Positions 1 to 6,894 of a DNA stretch of 31,243 bases are shown in pieces. The DNA comes from SIG672 sp045657105 (GTDB lineage Bacteria; Bacillota; Clostridia; Oscillospirales; CAG-272), in contig JAZOSN010000060.1 of the NCBI GenBank assembly GCA_045657105.1, positions 1 through 31,243 on the forward strand, read 5' to 3'. The position numbers and the translations under genes were made by a program. Numbering within the stretch: the stretch's first letter is position 1; each line of letters opens with the position of its first letter. Under the pieces are notes generated by a model that saw nothing but the letters and a program-made list of their open reading frames with translations, was not told the DNA's origin and did no database searches.

Positions 1-179
1 GCTCCAATTTGATAGACTACTATTGTGTATTCGCCCGTTGGGGAAGATGATTTTTCAAGCTTTTTCGGGTGATAATTGTGTAAATATATTAAAGCGACTG
101 CCAAGAGCAGAAAGATCATTACGATCGCTATTAAAATGCTGAATATAGCTATTAGAATCTTTTTTATTACATTATTCAT
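1..179 (-). CDS. membrane-anchored protein, C-terminus cut by the window edge
   Basis: This frame starts at ATG 179 and stays open to base 1 (59 codons plus 2 nt seen), with GGGGAGTG about 11 nt upstream as ribosome site. The N-terminus is a single hydrophobic helix (about residues 4-28), followed by HNYHPKKLEKSSSPTGEYTI and a V-x-Q-I-G motif. That last part resembles the protein at 1429-2142 (SSDSPDGQYTLLFDQVG), so both look like one family: a TM anchor plus an extracytoplasmic beta-rich SPxGxYT domain, possibly DUF5412-like (low certainty). It is the last visible member of the minus-strand array. Function unknown. Confidence 0.6.
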   Translation of the reverse strand, partial: MNNVIKKILIAIFSILIAIVMIFLLLAVALIYLHNYHPKKLEKSSSPTGEYTIVVYQIG

Positions 180-189
180 ATACTATTAT

Positions 190-276
190 TCACTCCCCGA
201 TTATGTGATATGTGCTATCCAGTTCTTGCAAACCATCACGGACGCTTAATATAAAGTCATATGTATTAGGGCGCAT
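190..276 (-). pseudogene. 28-codon ORF, probable remnant of an array gene
   Basis: A short frame starts ATG CGC CCT and ends in TGA inside the ribosome site of the next gene (1-179). It is preceded by a 26-nt segment (290-315) that matches, with two transitions, the leader of the 1000-1344 gene (1358-1383), and the ATG lies at nearly the same distance from it. That suggests a gene of the array whose body has been lost. No signal peptide or known motif. It could equally be a chance ORF. Confidence 0.3.
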
Positions 277-289
277 CTCTTTTATGATT

Positions 290-315
290 TATTCTCCGTG
301 TTTTATTTCCGAAAT
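290..315 (-). repeat. leader direct repeat, copy 1
   Basis: 26 nt, matching 1358-1383 with two mismatches, both transitions by eye. Both copies lie just upstream, on the minus strand, of a small ORF of the array, so they look like duplicated 5' leaders. Confidence 0.6.
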
Positions 316-357
316 CCCGACACCGTTTTGGGTTTCCCCAGCCGCCGAAGCTGGGGA
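315..357. repeat. palindromic intergenic repeat, copy A
   Basis: Shares its sequence with 881-926 (tcccgacaccgttttgggYt, then a CCCCAGCCGCCGAAGC core), but this copy lacks 3 nt in the right arm, leaving a 6-bp CCCCAG/CTGGGG stem. It lies just downstream of the 367-690 gene. Confidence 0.7.
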
Positions 358-366
358 GTTTGGCGG

Positions 367-690
367 TCAGAAATCAGCAATACGTTTTTTTGATGCCGAA
401 AGCGCTATTCCGTTTTCGTCAAAATTTACCGTGAACTTGTCGGTATATCTCTTTTTTCCGCCCGAAATTTGTATTTTTCCTTCGTAGCTCGCGTATAGAA
501 TTACTTTTCCGCTTTCAAGAGTTTTTGTTTCATAAGAATCGAAAGCACCGTATCTTTCTTCAATTTCTTCTTTTGTTTTTCCCACGATCCAAGCAGGATC
601 ATAATCCTCGGCTTTGCGTATGCAAGAAGTCAATGAGAAGATTGTTATTACCGTTATTAAAACGAGAAAGACAGAAATGATTTTCTTCAT
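367..690 (-). CDS. small lipoprotein, WIVGKT/RYG family
   Basis: 107-aa predicted lipoprotein. The start is ATG 690, because GGAGG lies 8 nt upstream; an in-frame ATG at 705 overlaps that ribosome site and is unlikely. Residues 1-23 form a signal peptide ending in a lipobox (SLTSC). The mature part contains DYDPAWIVGKTKEEIEERYG, closely matching DYDKDWIIGKTAAEITERYG of the 1000-1344 protein, while the C-terminal half differs. The helix-rich GKT-EI-RYG segment recalls the small BamE/SmpA-like lipoprotein fold, but that is inference. Its ribosome site overlaps the end of the truncated copy at 695-880, so it belongs to the same array. Function unknown. Confidence 0.7.
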   Translation of the reverse strand: MKKIISVFLVLITVITIFSLTSCIRKAEDYDPAWIVGKTKEEIEERYGAFDSYETKTLESGKVILYASYEGKIQISGGKKRYTDKFTVNFDENGIALSASKKRIADF

Positions 691-694
691 CTTT

Positions 695-880
695 TTAGCC
701 TCCATTAGTAATATATTCTACATGTATGGTTGTTGCGACGCCATCATCAATATTAAAATAAATCTCAAAGTCTTTTCCGTATAATTTTTCACCGTCAAAA
801 GCTCTTATATCGTCGCTCAAATAATATATTCCTCGCCAACCTAAAATTTCGCCGGTATAATAAGAATAAGAAGGATCATA
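695..880 (-). pseudogene. 5'-truncated duplicate of the 1000-1344 lipoprotein gene
   Basis: Bases 705-880 match 1010-1185 without gaps (offset 305); I count 7 differences in 176 bp, all transitions. Only the C-terminal half of the protein remains (from YDPSYSYYTGEILGW to YITNGG); signal peptide and lipobox are absent. Homology stops exactly where the palindromic repeat at 881-926 begins. The frame extends upstream only into the repeat (a GTG at 889), with no ribosome site. It is probably not a functional gene, although the frame is intact. Confidence 0.75.
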
Positions 881-926
881 TCCCGACACCGTTTTGGGCT
901 TCCCCAGCCGCCGAAGCGGCTGGGGA
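881..926. repeat. palindromic intergenic repeat, copy B (REP-like)
   Basis: Contains a perfect 12-bp stem with a 4-nt loop at 900-927 (TTCCCCAGCCGC, loop CGAA). Read on the minus strand the loop is a C(UUCG)G tetraloop, a very stable RNA hairpin. No T-run follows on either strand, so it is not a standard terminator. Copy A is at 315-357. It abuts the point where the duplicated gene copy is truncated. Confidence 0.75.
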
Positions 927-934
927 AAAGTAGG

Positions 935-1009
935 TTATTCTGTTTCCTTGTTGTCCTTTAAATATTTAACTATATTGTTATAATTTGGCTCCGTGGCGTT
1001 TACGTCACC
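935..1009 (-). pseudogene. frameshifted tail of the 1000-1344 gene
   Basis: In the frame next to the end of the 1000-1344 gene there is an open stretch reading GDVNATEPNYNN, then IVKYLKDNKETE, then TAA. The sister copy (695-880) has AATGG where this copy has AAGG. Restoring that T makes the protein read ITNGDVNATEP in one frame. The region is therefore probably the lost C-terminus (about 23 residues). Confidence 0.55.
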
Positions 1010-1344
1010 TTAGTAATATATTCTACATGCATGGTTGTTGCGACGCCATCATCAATATTAAAATGAATCTCAAGGTCTTTTCCGTATAATTTTTCACCGT
1101 CAAAAGCTCTTATGTCGTCGCTCAAATAATATACTCCTTGCCAACCTAAAATTTCGCCGGTATAATAAGAATAAGAAGGACCATAATCATCATACGTTCC
1201 GTATCTTTCCGTGATTTCCGCGGCTGTTTTTCCTATGATCCAATCTTTATCATAGTCCTGCTCGTAATCGTGGTTTGAATAGAAGCAACCTGAAAAAGCT
1301 ATTACGAGCGAAAAAAGTAATAAAACTGCAATTGATCTTTTCAT
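1000..1344 (-). CDS. small lipoprotein, WIIGKT/RYG family, probably frameshifted
   Basis: 114-aa predicted lipoprotein; ATG 1344 follows AGGAGG with 5-nt spacing. The signal peptide ends in a lipobox (AFSGC, Cys about residue 20), then DYDKDWIIGKTAAEITERYG and a second part rich in Tyr and Asp (SYYTGEILGWQGVYYLSDDI). The first part is shared with the 367-690 protein; the second is 96% identical in DNA to 705-880. The present end (YITKVT) probably results from a 1-bp deletion near 1010 compared with the sister copy, see 935-1009. It is likely cotranscribed with the 1429-2142 gene. Function unknown. Confidence 0.7.
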   Translation of the reverse strand: MKRSIAVLLLFSLVIAFSGCFYSNHDYEQDYDKDWIIGKTAAEITERYGTYDDYGPSYSYYTGEILGWQGVYYLSDDIRAFDGEKLYGKDLEIHFNIDDGVATTMHVEYITKVT

Positions 1345-1357
1345 ATTTACCTCCTAA

Positions 1358-1383
1358 TATTCTCCGTGTTTTATTCCTGAAAT
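1358..1383 (-). repeat. leader direct repeat, copy 2
   Basis: Matches 290-315 (24 of 26). It lies immediately 5' of the AGGAGG ribosome site of the 1000-1344 gene on the minus strand. Confidence 0.6.
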
Positions 1384-1428
1384 TCTTCTTTGTGCCTCCC
1401 ATGCCGAGGCAGTTTAGTGAAAACCTTA

Positions 1429-2142
1429 TTATTTAAAAAAGAGTGATATGAGTGGATAATTAACACTTTCGGAAGATATGTGAATTTCCACGCGGTTATC
1501 GTACCATTTTACATTCCAACATTCCGCCGAGAGCTCTTCCTTGTTTACCGCCACAATATGTCTGTCTATTATTATTTGAGTATCTTTAACGAGCTTTATG
1601 CGAATTTCGTACGATCTGCCGTCCGTGACGTCAGTGCCGATCTGCTCAAAAAGAACTCGGTATTTTCCGTCAGACGCAACACTGTTGCCTACCTGCCTTG
1701 CTTCAAAATTTCTGCCGTCAAAGTAAAGTATTATAGGATTTCTGTTATCTTCTACCGTATTTTCGGGAGAAATATAAATTTCGACGCGGTCATCATACCA
1801 CTTCACACTCCAACTGTCGGGCGTAAACTCCGTTTGAAAGACAGTGACCTTGTGTTCGGTGATCGTCGTACTCCCTTTTTTCAACTTAAAGCGCGCTCCG
1901 TGTGAATCGCCCTCTTTGACATCTGCTCCGACCTGATCAAAAAGCAGAGTGTACTGACCGTCGGGAGAGTCTGAGGAATCTATTTTAACGGTTCGATAAA
2001 CTTGAAAATATGTAACGATTGCAAAAATCGCCAATACAGCGATCACAGCAAGCAGTATCGCACTAATAAGTATTCCGCAGGAAACGTCAATGATCTTTCC
2101 TGATATAGGAACGGCTTTTCTGAAAAAGTTTTTGATTTTCAT
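1429..2142 (-). CDS. membrane-anchored protein with two tandem SPxGxYT-type domains
   Basis: 237 aa. Residues 1-50 hold a basic N-terminus and one long hydrophobic helix (IISAILLAVIAVLAIFAIV region). The rest is two homologous modules of about 85 residues: the first runs from SSDSPDGQYTLLFDQVGADV to WSVKWYDDRVEIYIS, the second from SVASDGKYRVLFEQIGTDV to WNVKWYDNRVEIHIS. The modules keep Y-x-x-L-F-x-Q-x-G-x-D-V and W-x-V-K-W-Y-D-x-R-V-E-I. The edge protein at 1-179 has one similar module start. A DUF5412-like assignment is possible but not certain. The ribosome site is weak (GAGAG). It is the first gene after the perfect promoter at 2313-2341 and a 160-nt leader. Function unknown. Confidence 0.75.
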   Translation of the reverse strand: MKIKNFFRKAVPISGKIIDVSCGILISAILLAVIAVLAIFAIVTYFQVYRTVKIDSSDSPDGQYTLLFDQVGADVKEGDSHGARFKLKKGSTTITEHKVTVFQTEFTPDSWSVKWYDDRVEIYISPENTVEDNRNPIILYFDGRNFEARQVGNSVASDGKYRVLFEQIGTDVTDGRSYEIRIKLVKDTQIIIDRHIVAVNKEELSAECWNVKWYDNRVEIHISSESVNYPLISLFFK

Positions 2143-2306
2143 ACGTAATTCTCTCGCTTCTATCCGTTGACTTGTGCGTGTTTGTTATTTCAACTTAAAA
2201 ATCAAAAAGCACATAAGTCCCCTATGAGTTCGGCTTACGTGCTTGAAATTACTTATATATTATATTTTAAGCGGCACGAAGCCGAAAACGTGTTCTTTAT
2301 ACCTGT
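2143..2306 (-). promoter_or_regulatory. structured mRNA leader, candidate attenuator
   Basis: Between the expected transcription start (about 2306) and the start codon at 2142 there are competing pairings. (a) CGGC/GCCG at 2272-2275 and 2281-2284. (b) An 8-bp perfect pair, 2229-2236 with 2279-2286. (c) An 11-bp stem with one wobble, 2207-2217 with 2234-2244, followed on the minus strand by TTTTTGATTTTT. Pairing b excludes both a and c, as in an antiterminator/terminator switch. (d) 2187-2193 can also pair with 2243-2249. I recognise no known riboswitch class. Confidence 0.45.
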
Positions 2307-2312
2307 GATTTT

Positions 2313-2341
2313 ATTATATCACACGCGGTAAAAAATGTCAA
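2313..2341 (-). promoter_or_regulatory. sigma-A promoter of the left array
   Basis: TTGACA (2336-2341), 17 bp, TATAAT (2313-2318): a perfect consensus read on the minus strand. Confidence 0.9.
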
Positions 2342-2469
2342 TATGTGAAGGTATATAAATCTTACTCTGCGCCTTTGTTTAGCTTGCACAAGGGCGTTTT
2401 ATTAAAAAGCTTGTACAGCGAGTATTTTCCGCCTGAAAGCAGGTATTAAAAAACGTTCACAAAATCTGC

Positions 2470-2499
2470 TTGACAAACCTCTTTTAAAGGTTGTATAAT
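2470..2499 (+). promoter_or_regulatory. sigma-A promoter of the LRR protein gene
   Basis: TTGACA (2470-2475), 18 bp, TATAAT (2494-2499). It is divergent from the array promoter; the 128 bp between the two -35 boxes hold no other recognisable feature. Confidence 0.85.
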
Positions 2500-2535
2500 A
2501 TTTCAAGCAAAACGTTTACCGAAAGGATAAGTAAA

Positions 2536-3858
2536 ATGCCCGAAGCAAGCAAAATAACAGAGGCGCAGGCGCTTCTTTCAGAAAGCCGATTCGAAGAGGC
2601 AAAACAGATGTTTTCCGCGATAATAAGCGAGGATCCCACCGTATCCGACGCGTATCTCGGACGGCTTCTCGCAGAGCTTGAAATGACCTCTGAGGAAGAG
2701 CTGATCGTATCATCAACAGACGTTTCCGAAAACGAGGATTTCTGCAAGGCTCTCGCTTTCGCAGACGACGAAAGAAAGAAGAAGCTTTCCGAAATTTCCG
2801 AATCTATTACCGCGAGCAAAAAAATACTCTCGCTTTACGATTCGGACTTTCTCGAAAACATATACCGACGCGCGACAAATCCCGAAAACACGAGCGAAAG
2901 CTACTCGAAAAACGCGGAGATTTTGCGCTCAATAAGCGGATACAGAGATTCAAGCGCACTTGCGCGGCAGTACAAAAAGACTGCCTCCGAGCTTGCCGAA
3001 AAGGAAGCCGAGGAAAAGAGGCTCCGCGATGAAAAAGAGTCCGCCGAGCGCGAGGAAAAGCGCAAAAAGAGCGACTCGGTACAGATAAAAATATACTCGG
3101 TTGCAATAGCCGTTCTTTCGGTCTTTCTAATCTTCCTTATCTGCTACAATACCTTTTTAAAGGACTTTATAAAAAAGCAACAGCTTCTCGACGAGATATA
3201 TCCGACGACCTACGACGAGCTTACCGTCACCGACGAGAAAAGCTCACCGTGGTTCGCTATTTCTGACGAGGGCGTACTTTCCTTCAAACAAGAAGAATAC
3301 GAGGGCGAAGGAAGCATAGTTATTCCGGACGTTTTCGAGAACACACTCGTCAGGTCGATAAAAGAAAATGCTTTCAAAGATTTTGACACGTTAAAAAGCG
3401 TGAAGATCTCGGACTACGTCGTCGAGATAGGCGAAAATGCATTTTACGGTTGCAGCTCGCTTGAAAGTGTGACACTGCCCCGCTCTCTCACCGAGATAAA
3501 GGCGTACTGCTTCTACGGTTGCACCTCGCTCAAAGAAATCGTGCTTCCGAGTGAGATAGAAAGTATAGACAAGGGCGCTTTTTCGGGTTGCTCCTTGCTT
3601 GAAGAGGTTGTATTCCCCGAGGGACTCATATACATCGGAACCTACTGCTTCCAGAACTGCTCGTCCATACGCTCTATCACTCTTCCTAGGACTGTATCAA
3701 GCATCGGAACGCGAGCATTTTCGGAATGCAGTGCGGTAGAGGCCGTGATTTACGGCGGAAGCGAGAGCGATTTTGAAGAGATCACAATAGGAGTTGACAA
3801 CGGTCCGTTTGACGAGAATGTTGAAAACGTGAGATTTGAGTTCGATGCAGGCAAATAA
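2536..3858 (+). CDS. membrane-anchored BspA-type leucine-rich repeat protein
   Basis: 440 aa from ATG 2536, which follows AAAGGA; an upstream in-frame TTG at 2491 overlaps the -10 box and is rejected. Layout: residues 1-60 TPR-like helices (EAQALLSESRFEEAKQMF); to about 180 a highly charged Glu/Lys coiled-coil; about 186-207 one TM helix (VAIAVLSVFLIFLICY); about 265-425 roughly five LRR_5/BspA repeats of the I-x-x-x-A-F-x-x-C-x-x-L-x-x-V-x-L-P type. There is no cleavable signal peptide. By topology the TPR part would be cytoplasmic and the repeats outside. BspA repeats occur in host- and surface-binding proteins of gut bacteria. It is transcribed alone, between its own promoter and terminator. 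Confidence 0.85.
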   Translation: MPEASKITEAQALLSESRFEEAKQMFSAIISEDPTVSDAYLGRLLAELEMTSEEELIVSSTDVSENEDFCKALAFADDERKKKLSEISESITASKKILSLYDSDFLENIYRRATNPENTSESYSKNAEILRSISGYRDSSALARQYKKTASELAEKEAEEKRLRDEKESAEREEKRKKSDSVQIKIYSVAIAVLSVFLIFLICYNTFLKDFIKKQQLLDEIYPTTYDELTVTDEKSSPWFAISDEGVLSFKQEEYEGEGSIVIPDVFENTLVRSIKENAFKDFDTLKSVKISDYVVEIGENAFYGCSSLESVTLPRSLTEIKAYCFYGCTSLKEIVLPSEIESIDKGAFSGCSLLEEVVFPEGLIYIGTYCFQNCSSIRSITLPRTVSSIGTRAFSECSAVEAVIYGGSESDFEEITIGVDNGPFDENVENVRFEFDAGK

Positions 3859-3893
3859 GCCCTGTTTTCAAGGCGAAAATTAACCTAAATTTC

Positions 3894-3937
3894 AAAGGGA
3901 ACTTTAAGCAAAAGGTTCCCTTTTCCGTTTCTTTTTC
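3894..3937 (+). terminator. rho-independent terminator after the LRR gene
   Basis: AAAGGGAAC (3894-3902) pairs with GTTCCCTTT (3915-3923), followed by a T-rich tract. Confidence 0.85.
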
Positions 3938-3985
3938 AAAAAAAGAGTTTTGCGTGGAGTCAGGGCGAATATTTTTTTGAAAAAA
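3930..3985. repeat. AT-rich inverted repeat between the LRR gene and potA
   Basis: A 13-nt arm TTTTTCAAAAAAA near 3930-3942 pairs with TTTTTTTGAAAAA at 3973-3985. The intervening 30 nt are not coding. Its TTTTTCAAAAA core also occurs in the hairpin at 8327-8354. Confidence 0.5.
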
Positions 3986-3988
3986 CTG

Positions 3989-4017
3989 TTGCAATTAGGC
4001 GAAATATCTGTTATAAT
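3989..4017 (+). promoter_or_regulatory. sigma-A promoter of potABCD
   Basis: TTGCAA (3989-3994), 17 bp, TATAAT (4012-4017), 70 bp before potA. Confidence 0.8.
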
Positions 4018-4075
4018 ATGCTATATTTTGCGATATTAAAATATCGGATCTAAATATCAAACCCACGGAGGTATT

Positions 4076-4084
4076 ATGCGGTAG
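4076..4084 (+). other. two-codon ORF (Met-Arg-stop) before potA
   Basis: GGAGG at 4067-4071 is 4 nt from ATG CGG TAG (4076-4084), but 14 nt from the potA ATG at 4086. The stop codon and the potA start are separated by one base. It could act by termination-reinitiation or be chance. Confidence 0.35.
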
Positions 4085-4085
4085 A

Positions 4086-5243
4086 ATGAAAGAAAATCTT
4101 GTACCGGATTCAAATGTTGTAATAAGGCTTGAAAATTTAACGAAAAGCTTTGACGGCGAGCAGGTGCTCGCAGGAGTGAGTCTTGAAATTCACGACAACG
4201 AGTTCGTGACTCTGCTCGGCCCCTCGGGTTGCGGAAAAACGACCACTCTGAGAATTATCGGCGGATTCGAAACTCCCGATAGCGGAAACGTCTATTTCGA
4301 CGGCGCGCTTATCAACGATCTTCCGCCTCACAAAAGGCATATAAACACGGTGTTCCAGAAGTATGCCCTTTTCCCTCATTTGAACGTTTTTGAAAACATA
4401 GCCTTCGGTCTGCGCCTCAAAAAGGAAAAAGAAGAAGTTATCCGCGAGAGCGTAAAGGAAATGCTCGCGCTTGTTAACTTGAAGGGCTTTGAAAGACGTC
4501 GCGTCAACACACTCTCGGGCGGTCAGCAACAGAGAGTTGCTATCGCGCGCGCACTTGTGAATAGGCCACGCGTCCTGCTTCTCGACGAGCCGCTCGGTGC
4601 GCTCGACTTAAAGCTCCGCAAGGATATGCAGAACGAGCTTAAAAACATTCAGAGCAAGACCGGTATAACATTTATCTACGTCACCCACGATCAGGAGGAA
4701 GCCCTCTCTATGTCCGACACCGTCGTAGTTATGGAAAAAGGACAGATCCAACAGATCGGCTCTCCTACCGACATATACAACGAGCCCGAAAACGCTTTCG
4801 TTGCCGACTTTATCGGAGAAAGTAACATTGTTGACGGCGTTATGCTTTCCGACTACAAGGTGCATTTCTCAGGTCACACCTTCGACTGTGTTGACAAGGG
4901 CTTCGAGAAAAATCAACCGATCGACGTCGTAGTACGTCCCGAGGACGTTGACGTCGTAACGCCCGACAAGGGTATGCTTAACGGCACGGTCACATCTGTC
5001 ACCTTCAAGGGCGTACACTGGGAGATCATCGTTGACATAAACGGATTCAAATGGATGATCCAGACCACTGACTTCGTTGCAGAGGGCGAGCACATCGGTC
5101 TTTACATCGAGCCCGACGCTATCCACATAATGAACAAGTCCGAGTTCTCGGATATGTTCGGCGACTATTCTTCTTTCTCAGACGAGCTTGATATGCTCTC
5201 CGATCCCACCGAGGGTGCAGGCGAGGAGGACGACGCCGAATGA
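4086..5243 (+). CDS. potA: spermidine/putrescine ABC transporter ATPase PotA
   Basis: 385 aa, the usual PotA size. It hydrolyses ATP to drive polyamine import with PotB, PotC and PotD. Visible motifs: Walker A GPSGCGKTT (residues 45-53), Q-loop Gln about 91, signature LSGGQQQR (143-150), Walker B VLLLDEP with catalytic Glu about 168, H-loop His about 201 in YVTHDQEEA. ENAFVADFIGESN is typical of PotA and leads into a TOBE-type regulatory domain (about 245-370). The tail is acidic (GAGEEDDAE). First gene of potABCD; its stop overlaps the potB start (ATGA). The start is ATG 4086, with an unusually long gap to the ribosome site, see 4076-4084. Confidence 0.95.
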   Translation: MKENLVPDSNVVIRLENLTKSFDGEQVLAGVSLEIHDNEFVTLLGPSGCGKTTTLRIIGGFETPDSGNVYFDGALINDLPPHKRHINTVFQKYALFPHLNVFENIAFGLRLKKEKEEVIRESVKEMLALVNLKGFERRRVNTLSGGQQQRVAIARALVNRPRVLLLDEPLGALDLKLRKDMQNELKNIQSKTGITFIYVTHDQEEALSMSDTVVVMEKGQIQQIGSPTDIYNEPENAFVADFIGESNIVDGVMLSDYKVHFSGHTFDCVDKGFEKNQPIDVVVRPEDVDVVTPDKGMLNGTVTSVTFKGVHWEIIVDINGFKWMIQTTDFVAEGEHIGLYIEPDAIHIMNKSEFSDMFGDYSSFSDELDMLSDPTEGAGEEDDAE

Positions 5244-6061
5244 AAGGAAGGTCCGTGTTTCAGAAGATAGCGGCGGCGCCTCATATCGTATGGGCAATAA
5301 TGTTCATCGTTGCGCCTATGCTCTTCGTACTTTATTTTGCATTTACCGATGAAAGCGGCAATTTCTCGTTTTCGAACATAACATCGCTTTCACAGTATTC
5401 AAACGTGTTCATTCTTTCGATCGCGTTTGCGCTTATCGCGACGGTGGTCTGCCTTATCATTGGCTATCCTCTCGCGTATTTTATGGCAAAAGCAAAACCC
5501 AAGACCCAAAAGATCCTTATGGTCCTCATCATGCTCCCTATGTGGTGCAACCTGCTTATAAGAACCTACGCGCTGATGGCACTGCTTGACAACGGCGGAC
5601 TGCTCAACTCTTTTCTTGAGGGTCTTGGACTCGACAAGCTTTATATCGTCGGATCGGATTTCGGAGTTATACTCGGTATGGTATACGATTTCCTGCCCTA
5701 CATGGTGCTTCCGATCTTTACCGCTATGACCAAGCTCGACAAGAGATATATCGAGGCAGCGGCAGATCTCGGTTGCAATCCGATACAGACGATGACAAAG
5801 GTTATTATGCCTCTCACCGTATCAGGCGTTATTTCGGGAATTACGATGGTTTTCGTGCCCTCTATCAGTACCTTCTACATCTCGCAGAAGCTGGGTGCGG
5901 GCAAGATCGACCTTATCGGTGATACCATCGAGCGTCTTTTCAAGAACACGAGCACCTACAACGTGGGCGCGGCAATATCTCTCGTTATGATGATCCTTAT
6001 TCTCATTTCCGTATGGATAATGAATAAGTTCTCGGACGACGAAGGAGGTATCGTGATATGA
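5240..6061 (+). CDS. potB: spermidine/putrescine ABC transporter permease PotB
   Basis: 273-aa inner-membrane permease with about six TM helices. It carries the EAA loop that docks on the ATPase (EAAADLGCNPIQTMTKVIMP, about residues 174-193). MetI-like permeases of this class pair with PotC to form the channel. It overlaps potA by 4 nt and potC by 4 nt, implying translational coupling. No anomaly seen. Confidence 0.93.
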   Translation: MKGRSVFQKIAAAPHIVWAIMFIVAPMLFVLYFAFTDESGNFSFSNITSLSQYSNVFILSIAFALIATVVCLIIGYPLAYFMAKAKPKTQKILMVLIMLPMWCNLLIRTYALMALLDNGGLLNSFLEGLGLDKLYIVGSDFGVILGMVYDFLPYMVLPIFTAMTKLDKRYIEAAADLGCNPIQTMTKVIMPLTVSGVISGITMVFVPSISTFYISQKLGAGKIDLIGDTIERLFKNTSTYNVGAAISLVMMILILISVWIMNKFSDDEGGIVI

Positions 6062-6894
6062 AGAAATTCCTGTCTGGCGGATACATTTTCCTCGTTTTTG
6101 CCCTGCTCTACGCTCCTATCGCCGTTCTCATCATATTTTCGTTCAACGACGGCGGAAGTCTTTCGGAATTTACCGGATTTTCGTTTGCATGGTACAAGGA
6201 GCTCTTCAACGACGAGGAAGCTCTCACCGCGCTTAAAAACTCGCTTATCCTCGCGGTTCTTTCTTCGCTTATTGCAACCGTTATCGGCACGTTTGCCGCT
6301 CTCGGACTGCACCACACAAGGAGCAGACTCGTGAAGGGTGCGGTAAAATCGGTAACGAATATCCCGATGATGAATCCGGATATTGTCACCGGCGTTTCAA
6401 TGATGCTTCTTTTCGTTGCGGTAGCGACGATAATAAAGACAAACAACTTTATGGGATTTGGCACGATGCTCGTGGCACACACCACCTTCAACCTGCCTTA
6501 CGTCCTGCTTTCGGTCACCCCGAGATTCAGTCAGCTTGACAAATCTCTCTCGGAGGCGGCGCAGGATCTCGGTTGTACGCCCGCACGCGCCTTCTTCTCG
6601 GTAGAGCTTCCCGAGATAATTCCCGGAATAATCTCCGGACTTATGCTCGCCTTTACGATGTCGCTTGACGATTTCGTAATCAGCCATTTCGTAAGCTCTC
6701 CAAATTTCCAGACGCTCCCACTTTACGTTTACAACCAGACCGTCCACAACGTAAAATTCAGTATGTACGCGCTCTGCGCTCTTATCGTTGCGATAATTCT
6801 CGCGATACTGCTTATAGTCAATTTCGCAGGATCTATGTCCGATAAGCGCGTGACCGACGTGAAGAGAAAAAAGAACTCGGGAGGTGCGAAATGA
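6058..6894 (+). CDS. potC: spermidine/putrescine ABC transporter permease PotC
   Basis: 278-aa second permease. Its EAA loop reads EAAQDLGCTPARAFFSVELP, and the segment FTMSLDDFVISHFVSSPNFQ is characteristic of PotC. A GGAGG ribosome site lies inside the end of potB. The C-terminus is basic (DVKRKKNSGGAK). It overlaps potB and potD by 4 nt each. Confidence 0.93.
   Translation: MKKFLSGGYIFLVFALLYAPIAVLIIFSFNDGGSLSEFTGFSFAWYKELFNDEEALTALKNSLILAVLSSLIATVIGTFAALGLHHTRSRLVKGAVKSVTNIPMMNPDIVTGVSMMLLFVAVATIIKTNNFMGFGTMLVAHTTFNLPYVLLSVTPRFSQLDKSLSEAAQDLGCTPARAFFSVELPEIIPGIISGLMLAFTMSLDDFVISHFVSSPNFQTLPLYVYNQTVHNVKFSMYALCALIVAIILAILLIVNFAGSMSDKRVTDVKRKKNSGGAK

Noticed and set aside
2491..2535. Longer N-terminus for the LRR protein from TTG 2491
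   Set aside because: It overlaps the -10 box; ATG 2536 has a ribosome site.
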